Shown here: positions 16,528-25,015 of the stretch, in pieces
How the letters are laid out: each line of letters starts with the position of its first letter
Numbering within the stretch: the first letter of the stretch is position 1
Assembly: GCA_938038815.1 (NCBI GenBank)
Contig: CALHTF010000052.1
Location: 1-47,959, forward strand
Source of the DNA: an uncultured Acidimicrobiales bacterium
GTDB taxonomy: Bacteria; Actinomycetota; Acidimicrobiia; Acidimicrobiales; SHLQ01
Reading direction: 5' to 3'
Length of the DNA: 47,959 bases
Program-made: the position numbers and the translations under genes
Notes under the pieces: generated by a model
Told to the model about the DNA's origin: nothing
Databases searched by the model: none
Seen by the model: the letters and a program-made list of their open reading frames with translations, nothing else

Positions 16528-17607
16528 TTACGACTCGGGAACAAACACCTTGCTCAGCGGTATCGGGGTGATCTCTTCGATCTGGTCGAACCTGCAGCTG
16601 GTGGCCTCGCGATCGGGGCGCCACCGCACGAATCGGGTGGTTCCTCGGAACCGGCCGTTGGTGATCTGCACGTAGCTGACCTCCACCACCAGTTCGGGAC
16701 GCAGTGGGGTCCAGGCTTGGCCGCCTTTTGCGCCGCTCCAGCGGTTGGGCGCTCCCGGCATCTTGCCGTCGGCTGTCATATGGGCTTCGGCGTCGAGCCA
16801 ATCGGACCACGGATGTTCGGCAAAGTCGGTGAGCACGTGGGGTGCGAGTTCGTCGACCAACTCGCCTCGCCGTTTGGCGGTGAAGCTGGCCGCGACGCCC
16901 ATGTGGTTGAGGTTTCCGGCGTCGTCGTACATCGCCAGCATGAGTGACCCGACCCCATCACCGCTCTTGTGGGTGCGGTAGCCAGCGACCACACAGTCGA
17001 CCTCGCGGGTGTGTTTTAGCTTGAACTGGCTGCGCTTGTTCTCGAGGTAGAGACCGTCGGTGGGTTTCATGATGAGCCCATCGAGGCCTGCCCCTTCGAA
17101 CTGGTCGAACCACTTGAGCGCGGTGGGCTGATCGGTGGTGGTCGGGGTCAGGCGCAGCGGGGGAGCAAAGTTGTCGGCGATGCCCTCGAGCAACGCTCGC
17201 CGTTGGGCGAACGGAGTTTCCATCAGGTTGCGGTCGCCCAGCGCCAACAGGTCGAACGCCATCACCTCGGCCGGGGTCTTCTCGGCGAGCATGTTGACCC
17301 GTGACTCGGCTGGGTGGATGCGCTGCTGGAGCGCATCGAAGTCGAGGGCATCGCCCAAAGCGACGATCAGCTCGGCGTCGACCACACACTTGTCGGGCAG
17401 GCAGGCCTTGAGCGGTTCGATCAGTTCGGGGAAGTAACGGGTGAGCGGCTTCTCGTTGCGGCTCCCCAACTCCAGCTCGTCGCCATCGCGAAAAACGATG
17501 CACCGAAAGCCATCCCATTTGGGCTCGAACGAAAGATCGCCCTCGGGGATTGCCTTGAGCGCCTTGGCCAACATTGGCTTCACGGGTGGGTTCACCGGGA
17601 GATCCAT
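16528..17607 (-). CDS. ligC: ATP-dependent DNA ligase, LigC type
   Basis: The 359-residue protein is a minimal ATP-dependent DNA ligase. The adenylated Lys is Lys30 in FEPKWDGFR. DAELIVAL is motif III, LDGLIMKPTDGLY holds motif IV and QFKLKHTREVDCVVAGYR gives motif V. A C-terminal OB fold follows with VEVSYVQIT and RFVRWRPDR. No polymerase or nuclease domain is fused, unlike LigD, so it matches the actinobacterial LigC proteins that act in repair alongside the NAD-dependent LigA. The start is the ATG giving MDLPVNPPVK; the longer frame upstream is Arg/Gly-rich and unrelated. A TACGTT hexamer 7 bases before the ATG suggests a leaderless message. Confidence 0.88.
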   Translation of the reverse strand: MDLPVNPPVKPMLAKALKAIPEGDLSFEPKWDGFRCIVFRDGDELELGSRNEKPLTRYFPELIEPLKACLPDKCVVDAELIVALGDALDFDALQQRIHPAESRVNMLAEKTPAEVMAFDLLALGDRNLMETPFAQRRALLEGIADNFAPPLRLTPTTTDQPTALKWFDQFEGAGLDGLIMKPTDGLYLENKRSQFKLKHTREVDCVVAGYRTHKSGDGVGSLMLAMYDDAGNLNHMGVAASFTAKRRGELVDELAPHVLTDFAEHPWSDWLDAEAHMTADGKMPGAPNRWSGAKGGQAWTPLRPELVVEVSYVQITNGRFRGTTRFVRWRPDREATSCRFDQIEEITPIPLSKVFVPES

Positions 17608-17614
17608 AGCTCCC

Positions 17615-17620
17615 AACGTA
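17615..17620 (-). promoter_or_regulatory. Candidate -10 box (leaderless) for ligC
   Basis: Reads TACGTT on the minus strand, 7 bases before the ATG. Confidence 0.5.
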
Positions 17621-17756
17621 TCGCCGAGGCCGAGGGCGGCCCAGCCGAGACCTGTCGATCTTCGACCGCGACGGCCACCGCGCCCACCAGAACATTTTGG
17701 GTTCGTGATGCGCCCGATTACCGTACGGCCACCAGTGGAACTGCCAGGGAGCAAAC

Positions 17757-18902
17757 ATGTATGACGCAATCAATCCGTTCACCATCGCTATTCCCGATGC
17801 TGACCTTGACGACCTCAAGGCACGGTTAGCGCTCACCCGCTGGCCCGAGGCCGAACCGGTCGACGATTGGTCGCAGGGAATCCCGCTGTCGTACGTACAA
17901 GAGGTGGCCGCCTACTGGGCCGATGGCTACGACTGGCGAGCCAGCGAAGCAAAGCTCAACTCCTTCGACCACTTCACGACCGAGATCATGGGAGTCGATA
18001 TCCACTTCATCCATGCGCCGTCGCCCCATGCCGACGCGACCCCATTGGTGATGACCCACGGTTGGCCTGGTTCGGTCGTCGAGTTCCTCAAGGTGATCGA
18101 ACCACTGCGCAACCCGACCGAACACGGAGGCGACGAAGCCGACGCGTTCCACGTCGTGTGCCCCTCGCTTCCTGGCTACGGGTTCAGCGGTAAGCCGACC
18201 GAAGCGGGATGGGGCGTAACCAAAATCGCCGAAGCGTGGGACCAGCTGATGGCCCGCCTCGGCTACCCGCAGTACGTCGCTCAGGGCGGCGACTGGGGTG
18301 CGGCGGTCACGACCAACATCGGCATGCTTGAGTTATCGGGTTGCGTTGGTATCCATACCAACATGCCGGTCGCCGGACCCGACCCCGAAATGATGGACAA
18401 CCTCACCGACCTCGAGAACGCGGCCCTCGAAGCTTTTGCCCACTACGACAAGTGGGATTCGGGATACTCCAAACAACAGAGCACCCGACCGCAAACGTTG
18501 GGCTACGGCTTGGTCGACTCGCCGGTGGGTCAGCTCGCCTGGGTGCTCGAGAAGTTCTGGGCCTGGACCGACAACAACGGCAGCCCCGAAGATGCCCTCA
18601 CCCGCGACGAACTACTCGACAACGTGATGCTCTATTGGCTCACCGCAAGCGGCGCGTCGTCGGCTCGGCTTTACTGGGAGAGCTTCTCGTCGTTTGCGTC
18701 GGGCGAATGCACTGCACCGACCGCCATTAGCTCATTCCCGAAAGAGATCATTCGAACCAGCCAACGTTGGGCGACAAAGCGCTACCCAAACATCGTCTAC
18801 TGGAACGAACTCGGCGCGGGCGGCCACTTCGCAGCGTTTGAACAACCAGAGGTATTTGTCGACGAAGTTCGAGCCGGGTTCGCGGCGATTCGCGCCAGCT
18901 AG
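17757..18902 (+). CDS. Epoxide hydrolase (alpha/beta hydrolase with EHN domain)
   Basis: The 381-residue protein has the N-terminal EHN extension (FTIAIPDADLDDLKARLALT, then TRWP) followed by an alpha/beta hydrolase core. The oxyanion stretch is THGWPGS, the nucleophile Asp is in VAQGGDWGAAV, and the C-terminal catalytic His is in LGAGGHFAAFEQPE. This is the microsomal-type epoxide hydrolase plan, opening epoxides to diols. Cytosolic, with no signal peptide. A CAGGGAG ribosome site precedes the ATG. Its stop is interlocked with that of the RTX protein in a shared CTAG. A detoxifying or catabolic role fits the P450 elsewhere in the window. Confidence 0.92.
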   Translation: MYDAINPFTIAIPDADLDDLKARLALTRWPEAEPVDDWSQGIPLSYVQEVAAYWADGYDWRASEAKLNSFDHFTTEIMGVDIHFIHAPSPHADATPLVMTHGWPGSVVEFLKVIEPLRNPTEHGGDEADAFHVVCPSLPGYGFSGKPTEAGWGVTKIAEAWDQLMARLGYPQYVAQGGDWGAAVTTNIGMLELSGCVGIHTNMPVAGPDPEMMDNLTDLENAALEAFAHYDKWDSGYSKQQSTRPQTLGYGLVDSPVGQLAWVLEKFWAWTDNNGSPEDALTRDELLDNVMLYWLTASGASSARLYWESFSSFASGECTAPTAISSFPKEIIRTSQRWATKRYPNIVYWNELGAGGHFAAFEQPEVFVDEVRAGFAAIRAS

Positions 18903-20098
18903 TTGGCGGTGGTTCCCGGATGGTCGGGAAGCGCAGGAATGTTGGTGGGGGTGAGCACCGGGGTGTTCTCGATCCGCACCTCGTTGACGAACTCGGCTGG
19001 CGGCAATGCCTCGACCCACGTCTCTGAATTGGTCAGGTAGGCCCCGAATCCGAAGTCTTCAGCGGGAGGCTCAACCGACAACGGATCAGGGGTGAGGTCC
19101 TGGCCAGTCTCGTTTGGGATGACCTGACAAGCGCCGCGAACCTGGTCGTCGTTTCCAGCATCACAGCGATCTTTTTCCACCGCGATGAACCGGTCCGAAC
19201 CGGTATCGCCGACGAGATAGTCGGCGCCTACGCCACCGCGGAGCAGGTCGTTGCCGGCCTCGCCGCGCAGGAGGTCGTTGCCGGCCTTGCCCTTGAGCTT
19301 GTCGTTACCGTCGCCGCCACGCAGCACGTCGTGTCCGGGTCCTCCGAAGAGGGTGTCGTTGCCGTCATCGCCACGGATCCAGTCGCTACCGGGACCACCG
19401 TTGATTCGGTCGCGGCCTTCGCCACCGAAGAGCAGGTCGCTGTTGCCGCCACCGTCGATGAAGTCGCGGCCGCCCTCGCCGTCGATGATGTCGATACCTG
19501 GTCCACCGTTGATGGTGTCGGTTCGTTCGCCTCCGCCCAGGGCGTCGTGGCCCTCGCCACCGCTGAGGGTGTTGACACCCGATCCGCCAAAGGCCATGTC
19601 GTTACCGTTGCCGGTCTCGATCGTGTCGTTGCCTCGGCCGGCGAACACGAAGTCGTCGCCGTCGTTGCCCCACACGATGTCGTCGCCATCGCCCGAGCAG
19701 ATGATGTCGTTACCGTCGCCGGCCACGATGGTGTCGTTGCCGCCCAACGAAACAATGATGTCGTCGCCGGGGGTTCCGACGAGGTCGTCGTCGCCGTCGG
19801 TTCCGAGCACGGTGGCGAGGGCGACCATGCCGATGCATGCGTGGCGGGGGGTTTCGTCGACCTTGCCATCCATGTTGAAGTCGGGGCTGGCCTGGTACCA
19901 GAACGTATTGGCGTGTACTCGTTCGAGGTCGTCGTACAGTTCGAATAGCAGCTGTTCGTTGCTGAGCGCGTCGTGTTCAGGTTCGGCCTGTTGTGCTGAT
20001 ACCGGTGAAGCCAAAAGCCCGGCGGTCAGGGCTGCGGTCGCGAGTGCGCCGCCGGCCAGTCGAGCAAGATACAAACGAGATGTTGGGGGAGTCGCCAT
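18899..20098 (-). CDS. Secreted calcium-binding RTX-repeat protein
   Basis: The 399-residue protein begins with a Sec signal peptide (LAGGALATAALTAGLLA, cleavage probably after SPVSA). An EF-hand-like loop, DFNMDGKVDE, lies around residue 75. Some 20 nonapeptide units of the GGxGxDxhx type fill residues 100-300, which fold into a calcium-stabilised beta roll. The last 90 residues are Pro-rich and lack repeats. No catalytic domain is visible, so it may be a structural or adhesive surface component. Classical RTX proteins use type I secretion without a signal peptide; this one is built for Sec export from a monoderm cell. It follows the crotonase gene on the same strand. Confidence 0.87.
   Translation of the reverse strand: MATPPTSRLYLARLAGGALATAALTAGLLASPVSAQQAEPEHDALSNEQLLFELYDDLERVHANTFWYQASPDFNMDGKVDETPRHACIGMVALATVLGTDGDDDLVGTPGDDIIVSLGGNDTIVAGDGNDIICSGDGDDIVWGNDGDDFVFAGRGNDTIETGNGNDMAFGGSGVNTLSGGEGHDALGGGERTDTINGGPGIDIIDGEGGRDFIDGGGNSDLLFGGEGRDRINGGPGSDWIRGDDGNDTLFGGPGHDVLRGGDGNDKLKGKAGNDLLRGEAGNDLLRGGVGADYLVGDTGSDRFIAVEKDRCDAGNDDQVRGACQVIPNETGQDLTPDPLSVEPPAEDFGFGAYLTNSETWVEALPPAEFVNEVRIENTPVLTPTNIPALPDHPGTTAN
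19195..19800 (-). repeat. RTX nonapeptide repeat tract
   Basis: Degenerate 27-base units encode GGDGNDxLx-like peptides. On the plus strand the same DNA reads as a long open frame, which is only the shadow of the repeats. Confidence 0.8.
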
Positions 20099-20153
20099 GG
20101 GGTTCCATCGGCAACTACCAGGCGGTATTCAGGCGTTTAGGCCAAAACCGGAG

Positions 20154-20930
20154 TTAGCTGCCGGTCCAGTTGGGCTCGCGCTTCTCGGCAAACGCCGTCG
20201 CCCCTTCGGTTGCGTCGGACGACCCGAATACCGAATCCATGATGGGGTTCTGGATCGCCCAGAACTGGTCGTCGGGCAGCATCGAAGCTTCAGCGATGAT
20301 CTTCTTCGAGGCCGCGACCCCGAGCGGGGCGTTCTTGGCGATCGCTTCGGCCAATTCGATAGCGGCCGCTACCGCTTCACCCTTGGGTACAACCCGAGCG
20401 ACCATGCCGAGCTCTTGCGCCTCTTCAGCCTTGATTGGCTTGCCGGTAAGCGCCATCTCCATCGCCTTGGCGTACGGCAGCACCTTCGGGAGACGCAGGA
20501 GCGCGCCCGCGCCGGCAAACAGGCCGACGCCGACCTCGGGGATACCAAGCTTGGCGCCTTCGGAGGCCACGATGAGGTCGCACGACAGCGCAATCTCAAG
20601 TCCGCCAGCTAGGGCGAATCCTTCTACTGCGGCGATGAGCGGTTTGTTGGCCGCCCGTTCGGTGATGCCGGCAAACCCTCGTCCTTCGACCATCGGCATT
20701 CCCCCGGCCACAAACGCCTTGAGGTCCATGCCGGCGCTGAAGCCGCGTCCGTTGCCGGTGAGCACACCAACCCGCAGGTCGTCGTTGCTGTCGAGTTCGT
20801 CGAGTGCTGCGCCGAGCGATTCCGCCAGATCCTGGTTCACCGAGTTCATCGCCTCGGGCCGGTTGAGGGTGATGACCAGCACGTGACCTTGGGTCTCGGT
20901 AAGCACGGTTGGTTCGGTTTGGTCTGACAT
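20154..20930 (-). CDS. Enoyl-CoA hydratase/isomerase family (crotonase)
   Basis: The 258-residue crotonase-fold protein has LNRPEAMNSVNQDLAESL near the N-terminus. The first oxyanion segment is GFSAGMDLKAFV and the second is GFALAGGLEIALSCDLIVA. The two Glu residues of the classic hydratase are not obvious: EVGVGLFAGAG carries one at the second site, and Asp of GMDLK occupies the first region, so isomerase, hydratase or hydrolase activity cannot be separated. It would act on an acyl-CoA thioester. The start is the ATG giving MSDQTEP with a GAGG ribosome site. It sits between the LOG-family gene and the RTX gene. Confidence 0.88.
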   Translation of the reverse strand: MSDQTEPTVLTETQGHVLVITLNRPEAMNSVNQDLAESLGAALDELDSNDDLRVGVLTGNGRGFSAGMDLKAFVAGGMPMVEGRGFAGITERAANKPLIAAVEGFALAGGLEIALSCDLIVASEGAKLGIPEVGVGLFAGAGALLRLPKVLPYAKAMEMALTGKPIKAEEAQELGMVARVVPKGEAVAAAIELAEAIAKNAPLGVAASKKIIAEASMLPDDQFWAIQNPIMDSVFGSSDATEGATAFAEKREPNWTGS

Positions 20931-20984
20931 GGTGGGCCTCAAACGTAGAAGGGTGTCGAATCTCGCTGCGATCCTACGACCGGT

Positions 20985-21605
20985 TCACCGGAGAGTCGAC
21001 TTTTCATCGGCTGGTGCGGCTGGCGTCCCACGACTCTCCCACTTCGGTTCGTACGCCGTGTCGTCGTTTCGTAGCAGCTCGATCAGCTCGCCTGGCGACG
21101 CGGCGTCTAGCACCAGCCTACGATTCTTCGGCTTCAAAAGGCCGTCGGTCGCTGCCCGGTCAAAAAACGCCAACAGATGATCGAAGTAGCCGTCGACGTT
21201 CAAGATTCCGACCGGTTTGTCGTAGATCCCGAGTTGGCGCCACGTGCTGATTTCGGCCAACTCGTCGAGGGTGCCGAACCCGCCGGCCAGAGCAACAAAG
21301 GCATCGGAGCGTTCGTACATCAACGCCTTGCGGGTGTGCATGGTTTCGGTGACGATCAGTTCGGTGAGCCCAGGGTGGGCGACCTCACGGCTCAACGACT
21401 CGGGGATGATGCCGGTCACCCGCCCGCCGCCTTCGAGTACCGAGTCGGCGACGATCCCCATGAGGCCGGTCGCCCCGCCGCCGTACACCAGTCCTATGCC
21501 GTTGTTTGCCAGATGCTTCCCGAGTTCGCGAGCCGACTCGGCGTGTCGACCGTTCGACCCGGACGACGACCCACAAAACACACAGACTTGGGAGAGTTCT
21601 CGCAT
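20985..21605 (-). CDS. LOG-family nucleotide 5'-monophosphate phosphoribohydrolase
   Basis: The 206-residue protein matches the TIGR00730/LOG family. VCVFCGSSSGSN opens the Rossmann-like fold, GLVYGGGATGLMG is the nucleotide loop, and METMHTRKALMYERSDAFV is represented by TMHTRKALMYERSDAFVAL. AGGFGTLDELAE stands for the PGGxGTxxE active-site motif, with Ala in place of Pro. Members release ribose 5-phosphate from cytokinin riboside monophosphates or from AMP-like nucleotides. A TACGTT hexamer 6 bases before the ATG suggests a leaderless message. It diverges from the acyl-CoA carboxylase genes. Confidence 0.9.
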   Translation of the reverse strand: MRELSQVCVFCGSSSGSNGRHAESARELGKHLANNGIGLVYGGGATGLMGIVADSVLEGGGRVTGIIPESLSREVAHPGLTELIVTETMHTRKALMYERSDAFVALAGGFGTLDELAEISTWRQLGIYDKPVGILNVDGYFDHLLAFFDRAATDGLLKPKNRRLVLDAASPGELIELLRNDDTAYEPKWESRGTPAAPADEKSTLR

Positions 21606-21611
21606 CGGGCG

Positions 21612-21617
21612 AACGTA
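21612..21617 (-). promoter_or_regulatory. Candidate -10 box (leaderless) for the LOG-family gene
   Basis: Reads TACGTT on the minus strand, 6 bases before the ATG. Confidence 0.5.
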
Positions 21618-21706
21618 GCACCGACCATCGCCCGGGCCAGCCGGTTTTGCCTGGCGATGTCGCTCTGGCAGTTGGTGGCTCTCGGCACCGAGCCAGTAAT
21701 GTCCCC

Positions 21707-23266
21707 ATGGTGTCTGACCAACCTCTCGCCGAACGCCTAGCCGACCTCGAAAGTCGTAAAGAAGAGGCCCGAAACGCTGGTTCTGAGCGTTCGGTTGCCC
21801 GCCAACACGAGAAGGGCAAGATGCTCGCCCGCGAGCGGATCGAGTACCTGCTCGACCCGGGTTCGTTCCACGAACTCGACATGCTCGCCCGGCATCGAGC
21901 CCACGAAGCCGGGCTCGACAGCCGGCCCTACACCGACGGTGTGGTCACCGGTTGGGGAACCGTCGACGGCCGCAAGATTTTCCTCTTCTCCCAGGACTTC
22001 ACGGTCATGGGAGGCGCGCTCGGCGAGGTGTTTGCCGAGAAGATTCACAAGGTGATGGACCTCGCCGAATCGGTCGGCGCGCCGATGATCGGCCTCAACG
22101 ACGGCGCCGGTGCCCGCATCCAAGAGGGCGTGGTCAGCCTCGACGCCTACGGCGGGATCTTCCGCCGCAACGTCAAGGCTTCGGGCGTGATCCCCCAGAT
22201 CAGTGTGATCCTCGGCCCATGCGCCGGTGGTGCGGTGTACAGCCCCGCCATGACCGACTTCATCTTCATGGTGCGCGAGCGGTCGCACATGTTCATCACC
22301 GGTCCCGACGTGGTCAAGACCGTCACCGGCGAAGAGGTCACCCTCGAACAATTGGGTGGCGCTGGCAGTCACTCATCGAAGTCGGGCGTGGCCACCTTTG
22401 TGGGCGAAGACGAACAGAGCGTGCTCGACGAGGTGAAGTATCTCCTGTCGTTCCTGCCCGCCAACAATCTCGAAGAGCCTCCGGCGTCGGCACCCACCGA
22501 CGACCCGATGCGGCTCACTCCGGCGCTCAGCAACATCATCCCCGATTCGCCCAACATCCCCTACGACATGGTCGACATCATCACCGAGGTTATGGACGAT
22601 GGCGAGTTCCTCGAGTACCACGCCGCTTGGGGCCGCAGCATCGTGTGCGGATTCTCGAGGCTCGACGGCAAACCCGTAGGCGTGGTCGGCAACCAGCCAA
22701 AGATCCTGGCCGGTGTGCTCGATATCGAGTCCTCGGAGAAGGCGGCTCGGTTCGTCCGTACCTGCGACGCCTTCAACATCCCGATCATCACCTTTGTCGA
22801 CGTGCCCGGCTTCTTGCCCGGTGTCGACCAAGAACACGGCGGCATCATCCGCCACGGTGCCAAGTTGCTCTACGCGTACTGCGAAGCCTCGGTGCCTCGC
22901 ATGCAGGTCATCACCCGCAAGGCCTACGGCGGCGCCTACGTGGTTATGGACTCCAAGTCGGTCGGCTGTGACTACTCGCTGGCGTGGCCGTCGGCCGAGC
23001 TTGCCGTTATGGGCCCCAATGGCGCGGTCGAGATTCTGTACCGCCGCGAACTCCAGGCCGCCGCCGACCCCGAGGCCAAGCGAGCCGAGCTGGTCGCCGC
23101 CTACACCGAGCGCAACGCCAACCCGTACATCGCCGCCGAGCGGGGCTACGTCGACGACGTCATCGACCCGGCCGAAACTCGGGTCAAGCTGGTGGCTGGC
23201 CTGGCCATGCTCGCCTCCAAGCGCGAAGAGTTGCCCCAACGCAAGCACGGCAACGTTCCGCTATGA
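21707..23266 (+). CDS. pccB: Acyl-CoA carboxylase beta (carboxyltransferase) subunit
   Basis: The 519-residue protein is a biotin-dependent acyl-CoA carboxyltransferase, most like propionyl-CoA carboxylase beta or AccD5. The N half carries GARIQEGVVSLDAYGGIF, the GG oxyanion pair in GPCAGGAVYSPA and FMVRERSHMFITGP. The C half has FVDVPGFLPGVDQEHGGIIRHGAKLLY and RKAYGGAYVVM. It transfers carboxyl from biotin to propionyl- or acetyl-CoA, giving methylmalonyl- or malonyl-CoA. The biotin-carrying alpha subunit is not in the window. The ATG is followed at once by GTG; TAATGT lies 4 bases before the ATG and 7 before the GTG, so GTG at 21710 may be the true leaderless start. Its stop overlaps the epsilon gene by four bases. 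Confidence 0.93.
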   Translation: MVSDQPLAERLADLESRKEEARNAGSERSVARQHEKGKMLARERIEYLLDPGSFHELDMLARHRAHEAGLDSRPYTDGVVTGWGTVDGRKIFLFSQDFTVMGGALGEVFAEKIHKVMDLAESVGAPMIGLNDGAGARIQEGVVSLDAYGGIFRRNVKASGVIPQISVILGPCAGGAVYSPAMTDFIFMVRERSHMFITGPDVVKTVTGEEVTLEQLGGAGSHSSKSGVATFVGEDEQSVLDEVKYLLSFLPANNLEEPPASAPTDDPMRLTPALSNIIPDSPNIPYDMVDIITEVMDDGEFLEYHAAWGRSIVCGFSRLDGKPVGVVGNQPKILAGVLDIESSEKAARFVRTCDAFNIPIITFVDVPGFLPGVDQEHGGIIRHGAKLLYAYCEASVPRMQVITRKAYGGAYVVMDSKSVGCDYSLAWPSAELAVMGPNGAVEILYRRELQAAADPEAKRAELVAAYTERNANPYIAAERGYVDDVIDPAETRVKLVAGLAMLASKREELPQRKHGNVPL

Positions 23267-23451
23267 GCGACACGCCCGCCTTGTCGGTTTCGCCGGCACC
23301 GACCGACGAAGAGATGGCGGCCATCGCGGCGGCCTATCAAGTGTTGTGGCCCAAGCCTTCGAGCAGCGATGCTCCCGCGACCCAATCGGCTACGTGGCGC
23401 TTTAGCGGTCGCTGGTTCGCCACGCCACAGTTCCCGGCGCGTCGAAGCTAA
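23263..23451 (+). CDS. Acyl-CoA carboxylase epsilon subunit
   Basis: This 62-codon gene starts at an ATG overlapping the beta-subunit stop (ATGA). The product reads SPAPTDEEMAAIAAAY in the middle and ends in a TWRFSGRW segment. This matches the small epsilon subunits of actinobacterial acyl-CoA carboxylases, which have a P-T-x-E-E-x-A-A helix and a C-terminal Trp-containing end. Epsilon binds beta and raises complex activity. The coupling to the beta gene supports the call. The gene is embedded in a longer frame that overlaps the beta gene, so automatic callers could miss or mis-start it. Confidence 0.85.
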   Translation: MSDTPALSVSPAPTDEEMAAIAAAYQVLWPKPSSSDAPATQSATWRFSGRWFATPQFPARRS

Positions 23452-23457
23452 ATCGCC

Positions 23458-24252
23458 CTACTTGGGGTTGGCGACTTCGATGCGATCTTGTTGCCACTCG
23501 CGGGCGCCATCGAGGGCGGCTACCGCTTGGGCCATCAAGTTTGCCGAGTCGAAGGCGTGGGTTGGGTAACACGCAACGCCGGCCCACATCGTGAGGTCGC
23601 TTTGTTGTTCGTTGATCTCGCGGCGAATTCGTTCGACCGTCCAGATCGCGCCGTTCTCCGGCGTGTCCTCGAGAACCAGTCCGAACCGGCCGTCGTCCAT
23701 GCGGCACGACGTGTCGGCTTCGCGAAGCGTTTTGGTTACCGCGGCCGCAACCATCGAGGCGTCGGCAGGGGTGCGGCTTTCGCCATCGAGATCGACAACT
23801 TCGATGACTGCGATCGCTACCGGGCGAAGGTGACGTCGGGCGGCGGCGATACGGGCGTTGATCGAAACGTTGAAGTAGTCCTCGGTGAACAAACCGGTTT
23901 CGGCGTCGGTGAGTGCTGCCTTGCTGTTGACCACCGATTCGGCGGCTTCGCTCGAACCGGCTACTGGATCCTGCGCCTTGGCGAGCTGGGCGCCAAGGCT
24001 CTTGACTGCATCTTCGGCGGCCATCCGAGCTTGCACCTGGGTAGCGAGAGCATCCTCGAGTTCGGCAACCGCTGAGTCATCGGTAGCTGGCGCGGCGGCT
24101 CCCATGCCGGGCAGCAAGCCAATACCGCCGGCTCCGACCGCTGCGACACCCGCCAACACAGCAAGCAGCCCCGACGACGTGACCGCGGCGATTACGCCGA
24201 GGACAAGTCCGGCGACGCCGAGACCAAGAGCAGGGAGAGATTGCGAGTTCAT
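23458..24252 (-). CDS. Membrane protein with degenerate GGDEF domain
   Basis: The 264-residue protein has two hydrophobic segments (residues 7-25 and 29-50), a coiled region at 60-95 and a GGDEF-fold domain from about 115. Domain landmarks are DAETGLFTEDYFNVSINARI, the aspartate stretch IEVVDLDGE and a C-terminal MWAGVACYP matching the SIGIA-type strand. The active-site GGDEF is replaced by DDGRF at residues 186-190, losing both Gly needed for GTP placement and the Asp-Glu pair. It should not make cyclic-di-GMP. It may bind a nucleotide or act as a scaffold. Start chosen at ATG, just after an in-frame TTG. It converges on the carboxylase epsilon gene. Confidence 0.78.
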   Translation of the reverse strand: MNSQSLPALGLGVAGLVLGVIAAVTSSGLLAVLAGVAAVGAGGIGLLPGMGAAAPATDDSAVAELEDALATQVQARMAAEDAVKSLGAQLAKAQDPVAGSSEAAESVVNSKAALTDAETGLFTEDYFNVSINARIAAARRHLRPVAIAVIEVVDLDGESRTPADASMVAAAVTKTLREADTSCRMDDGRFGLVLEDTPENGAIWTVERIRREINEQQSDLTMWAGVACYPTHAFDSANLMAQAVAALDGAREWQQDRIEVANPK

Positions 24253-24306
24253 CAAAGGTCCATCGGCAGATCGGCGAAAATGTGAAGGAAAGCCTAGCGG
24301 GCGATA

Positions 24307-24981
24307 TCAGGACCCAGGCAGGAAGGCCTCGGGATACGGCGTTTGGTGCACCTTCGCTAACCGTTGCAGATACTCGACCCGGCCGATAGCGACCACGCCG
24401 AGGCTGGCCAGATGATCGGTGCGCCACTGCACGTCGAGCAACCGTGGCCGACCGTCGTCGAGCAGGTCGACCAGGGTCACCAACGCAACCTTCGAGGCGT
24501 CGGTGGCGGTGTGAAACATCGACTCACCGGCGAAGAGTCCGCCGATGGCGAGGCCATAGAGTCCGCCCACCAACCGGCCTTCTTCATCCCATGTTTCGAC
24601 GCTGTGGGCCCAGCCCAGATCGTGCAGCCGAACGTACGCTTCGCGGATTTGGCGATCGATCCACCCGTGCGGGCGTTCGGGGTCTGCGCACTGGTCGACC
24701 ACCTGGGAAAATGCCTGGTCGACCGTTGTCGTGTAGCGCTTGCAGCTACGCCGAAGCGACTTGCTGACCACGAGCTCGCCAGCGGGCAAGATGCCCCGAG
24801 GGTCGGGCGACCACCAGCCAATGTCGCCGCCGTTCTTGATCGGCATCGGGAAGATGCCCGACCGGTACGCCTCGAGAATGGTTCCTGGTTCGAGGTCGGC
24901 GCCGACCGCAAGGAGTTCTTGGTCGTCGTCGAGGTCGATGGGTGGGAACACCCAAGGAGATGGCGGTGGTTCGGTCGGCAT
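24307..24981 (-). CDS. aat: Leucyl/phenylalanyl-tRNA--protein transferase
   Basis: The 224-residue protein adds Leu or Phe from charged tRNA to N-terminal Arg or Lys of proteins, marking them for ClpS-ClpAP degradation (N-degron pathway). Family landmarks are VFPPIDLDDDQELLAVGADL, YRSGIFPMPI, WWSPDPRGILP, HSVETW, GGLYGLAIGGLFAGESMF and LLDVQW. All expected blocks are present at normal length. Cytosolic. It is followed on the same strand by the degenerate GGDEF gene after 54 bases and preceded by the cyclophilin, so it may be in a loose operon. Finding Aat in an actinobacterium is normal though not universal. Confidence 0.95.
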   Translation of the reverse strand: MPTEPPPSPWVFPPIDLDDDQELLAVGADLEPGTILEAYRSGIFPMPIKNGGDIGWWSPDPRGILPAGELVVSKSLRRSCKRYTTTVDQAFSQVVDQCADPERPHGWIDRQIREAYVRLHDLGWAHSVETWDEEGRLVGGLYGLAIGGLFAGESMFHTATDASKVALVTLVDLLDDGRPRLLDVQWRTDHLASLGVVAIGRVEYLQRLAKVHQTPYPEAFLPGS

Positions 24982-25015
24982 TTCGATTCCGAACGTACCC
25001 GAGGTTCGGCGAGGG

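Noticed and set aside
19251..20612. Long plus-strand frame of 453 codons
   Set aside because: Shadow of the RTX repeats and crotonase on the minus strand; Pro/Ser-rich nonsense.
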